NCBI RefSeq assembly: GCF_003020115.1
Contig: NZ_PYFX01000001.1
Coordinates: 62,001 to 126,000 of the forward strand
Reading direction: 5' to 3'
From: Bradyrhizobium sp. MOS002
Lineage (GTDB): Bacteria; Pseudomonadota; Alphaproteobacteria; Rhizobiales; Xanthobacteraceae
DNA length: 64,000 nucleotides
The notes under the pieces: model-generated
What the model saw: the letters and a program-made list of their open reading frames with translations, nothing else
Database searches by the model: none
What the model was told of the DNA's origin: nothing
Translations under genes and position numbers: made by a program
Part shown: positions 62,549 to 64,000 of the stretch, piece by piece
Layout: each line of letters opens with the position of its first letter
Numbering within the stretch: the stretch's first letter is position 1

Positions 62549-63088
62549 ATGCCTGACATAAATTTCGCGACTCCTTCTCAAGACGCTGCCGGGCCGCGGC
62601 CGGCCGCAGACGACGGAGGCAATTTGCGCTGGGATATCATCGAACTGCTGTTCTTCGCCTATCGCGATTTCGTCGGCGATCCCGACCAGGAGCTGGAGGC
62701 GTTCGGCTTCGGCCGGGCCCATCATCGCGTCATGCACTTTGTCTATCGCTATCCCGGGCTCAAGGTCGCCGACCTCCTCGACGTCCTGCGCATCACCAAG
62801 CAATCGCTCGGCCGCGTGCTCAAGCAGCTCCTGGACGAGGGCTATATCGTGCAGAAGACCGGCGACAATGATCGCCGCCAACGCCTGCTGTTTGCGACAC
62901 CGAAGGGCGAGGCGCTGGTGCAGAAGCTCGCCGGCCTCCAGACCACGCGCATTACCAGGGCGCTCGCCGAGATGGCGCCGCAGGATGCCGAGACCGTCAA
63001 GCGCTTCCTGCGCGCGATGATCGACCGCGACGATCCAGACAAGGTGCTCGAGACAATCTTTGCCACCGTCAATCAGGACAAGGAGTGA
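62549..63088 (+). CDS. MarR-family regulator (PetP-like)
   Basis: A 179-aa winged-helix regulator. HTH region: GLKVADLLDVLRITKQSLGRVLKQL; wing: YIVQKTGDNDRRQRLLFATPKG. The ORF includes an N-terminal arm (residues 1-22). Followed in GTGA overlap by an OmpR-type response regulator. The pair resembles petP-petR of Rhodobacter; the name is inference. ATG 62549 is chosen over the GTG at 62504. Confidence 0.9.
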   Translation: MPDINFATPSQDAAGPRPAADDGGNLRWDIIELLFFAYRDFVGDPDQELEAFGFGRAHHRVMHFVYRYPGLKVADLLDVLRITKQSLGRVLKQLLDEGYIVQKTGDNDRRQRLLFATPKGEALVQKLAGLQTTRITRALAEMAPQDAETVKRFLRAMIDRDDPDKVLETIFATVNQDKE

Positions 63089-63090
63089 CC

Positions 63091-63816
63091 GTGCCGCTCG
63101 CTGCCACGCTCGCACGCCCGCCGGTCCGCCCCGCCGACGATGCCCCGCATCTCCTGCTGGTCGATGACGACCGCCGCATCCGCGATCTGCTCTCGCGCTT
63201 CCTTGCCGGCGAAGGCTATCGTGTCTCGACCGCCGCCAGCGCCAGCGACGCCCGTTCCAAGCTTTTGGGCCTGCACTTCGACCTCTTGATCCTGGATGTC
63301 ATGATGCCCGGCGAGACCGGCTTCGATCTCGCCCGTTTCATCCGGACCTCGTCCTCGGTGCCGATCGTGATGCTGACGGCGCGCCACGAAGCCGAAGCAC
63401 GCATCGAGGGCCTGCAGATCGGCGCCGACGACTACGTCGCAAAGCCGTTCGAGCCGCGCGAGCTTGCGCTGCGCATCAACAACATCCTCAAGCGCGCCGC
63501 GCCGCCGCCGCAGGCCGCTGCGATCGAGAAGATCGCGTTTGGCCCTTACATCTACCACCTCGAGCGCGGCGAATTGCGCCAGGGCGAAGACGTCATTCAC
63601 CTCACCGACCGCGAGCGCGAGATGCTGCGGATCCTGTCGGAGACACCGGGCGAGACCGTGCCGCGCAGCGCGCTGACTGGCAATGGCAGCGTCAACGAGC
63701 GCGCCGTCGACGTGCAGATCAACCGCCTGCGGCGCAAGATCGAGACCGATCCCGCCAATCCGCTGTTCCTCCAGGCCGTGCGCGGCATCGGCTACCGGCT
63801 GGTAGCCTCTCCATAA
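63091..63816 (+). CDS. OmpR-family response regulator (PetR-like)
   Basis: A 241-aa regulator. Receiver domain HLLLVDDDRRIRDLLSRFL with phospho-acceptor D69 (LLILDVMMPGETGFD) and conserved K (VAKPFEPRE). Winged-helix DNA-binding domain from about residue 150 (YIYHLERGELRQGEDVIHLT to VDVQINRLRRKIETD). GTG at 63091 is chosen because AAGGAG lies 5 nt before; the GTG at 63085 overlaps the MarR stop. Followed by a histidine kinase. Confidence 0.93.
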   Translation: MPLAATLARPPVRPADDAPHLLLVDDDRRIRDLLSRFLAGEGYRVSTAASASDARSKLLGLHFDLLILDVMMPGETGFDLARFIRTSSSVPIVMLTARHEAEARIEGLQIGADDYVAKPFEPRELALRINNILKRAAPPPQAAAIEKIAFGPYIYHLERGELRQGEDVIHLTDREREMLRILSETPGETVPRSALTGNGSVNERAVDVQINRLRRKIETDPANPLFLQAVRGIGYRLVASP

Positions 63817-63834
63817 AGCAGTAAAGCGCCACCG

Positions 63835-64000
63835 ATGAGCACGATCGATACCGGCCTGACGCTTTTGAAGAGCGCAGCCGGCCGCGTCTCCGCCGCCAAT
63901 GGCTGGATGGGCAATGCGTTCAAGGGCTGGATGCCGACCGGCCTCTATGCACGTGCGCTGCTGATCATGATCGTGCCGATGGTGATCCTGCAATCGGTCG
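63835..64000 (+). CDS. Sensor histidine kinase, N-terminal fragment (right edge)
   Basis: 55 residues visible, starting MSTIDTGLTLLKSAAGRVSA and leading into a first transmembrane helix (LYARALLIMIVPMVIL). Eighteen bases after the response regulator, so a third operon member. The EnvZ-like kinase identity is inferred from context and from the N-terminal layout; catalytic domains lie beyond the window. Confidence 0.75.
   Translation, partial: MSTIDTGLTLLKSAAGRVSAANGWMGNAFKGWMPTGLYARALLIMIVPMVILQSV

Overview
The window is high-GC DNA from an alphaproteobacterium, most likely Bradyrhizobium or a close relative in the Nitrobacteraceae. The evidence is the mix of families: an alphaproteobacterial-type HisRS, a DUF992 protein, Omp25-like barrels, a type II lumazine synthase, and a long UvrB with tails at both ends. 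Intergenic regions also carry many dispersed palindromic repeats of at least nine recognisable types. No rRNA, tRNA, CRISPR array, prophage or insertion sequence was found. The species call is inference, because no search was possible.

Layout. 1-17 kb: an AI-2E family transporter (cut by the window edge), a thiolase, serine biosynthesis (serA, serC), a GNAT and a GST, two outer-membrane barrels, an Fsr-like MFS exporter, glmM, an FMN-dependent L-lactate/2-hydroxyacid dehydrogenase preceded by an operator-like triple repeat, two tandem paralogous periplasmic proteins, a shikimate dehydrogenase and a SulP transporter. 17-33 kb: a small XRE regulator with a near-consensus promoter, an EF-G-like GTPase, a DUF992 protein, an aspartate-type aminotransferase, GSTs, small membrane proteins, a PAS protein, an aldo/keto reductase, an IsdG-type haem monooxygenase, a DUF1501/DUF1800 pair, a TauE/SafE permease and a LysR regulator. 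33-44 kb: uvrB, then many small proteins, including a tandem membrane pair, an NTF2-like pair and a coupled MaoC pair. 44-55 kb: rplY-pth-ychF, ubiK, a dienelactone hydrolase, the run lgt-midA-pgeF, a lipoprotein, prs, and a coupled zinc-metallopeptidase/ATP-grasp pair. 55-64 kb: ribH behind an FMN riboswitch, a YbjN protein, proC, a thioesterase, a tautomerase, hisS, a DUF2314 protein and ilvE, then a MarR / OmpR-type response regulator / histidine kinase operon (PetP-PetR-like) that runs off the right edge.

Most genes are housekeeping. The strongest candidates for something undescribed are the translationally coupled zincin + ATP-grasp pair (52.9-55.0 kb), the EF-G-like GTPase that lacks the catalytic histidine after its G3 motif, the palindromic triple repeat before the lactate dehydrogenase gene, and a 14-bp tandem repeat before an aldo/keto reductase. 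Several genes shorter than 70 codons were recovered by hand (for example at 23572, 23822, 37960, 42018 and 42195).
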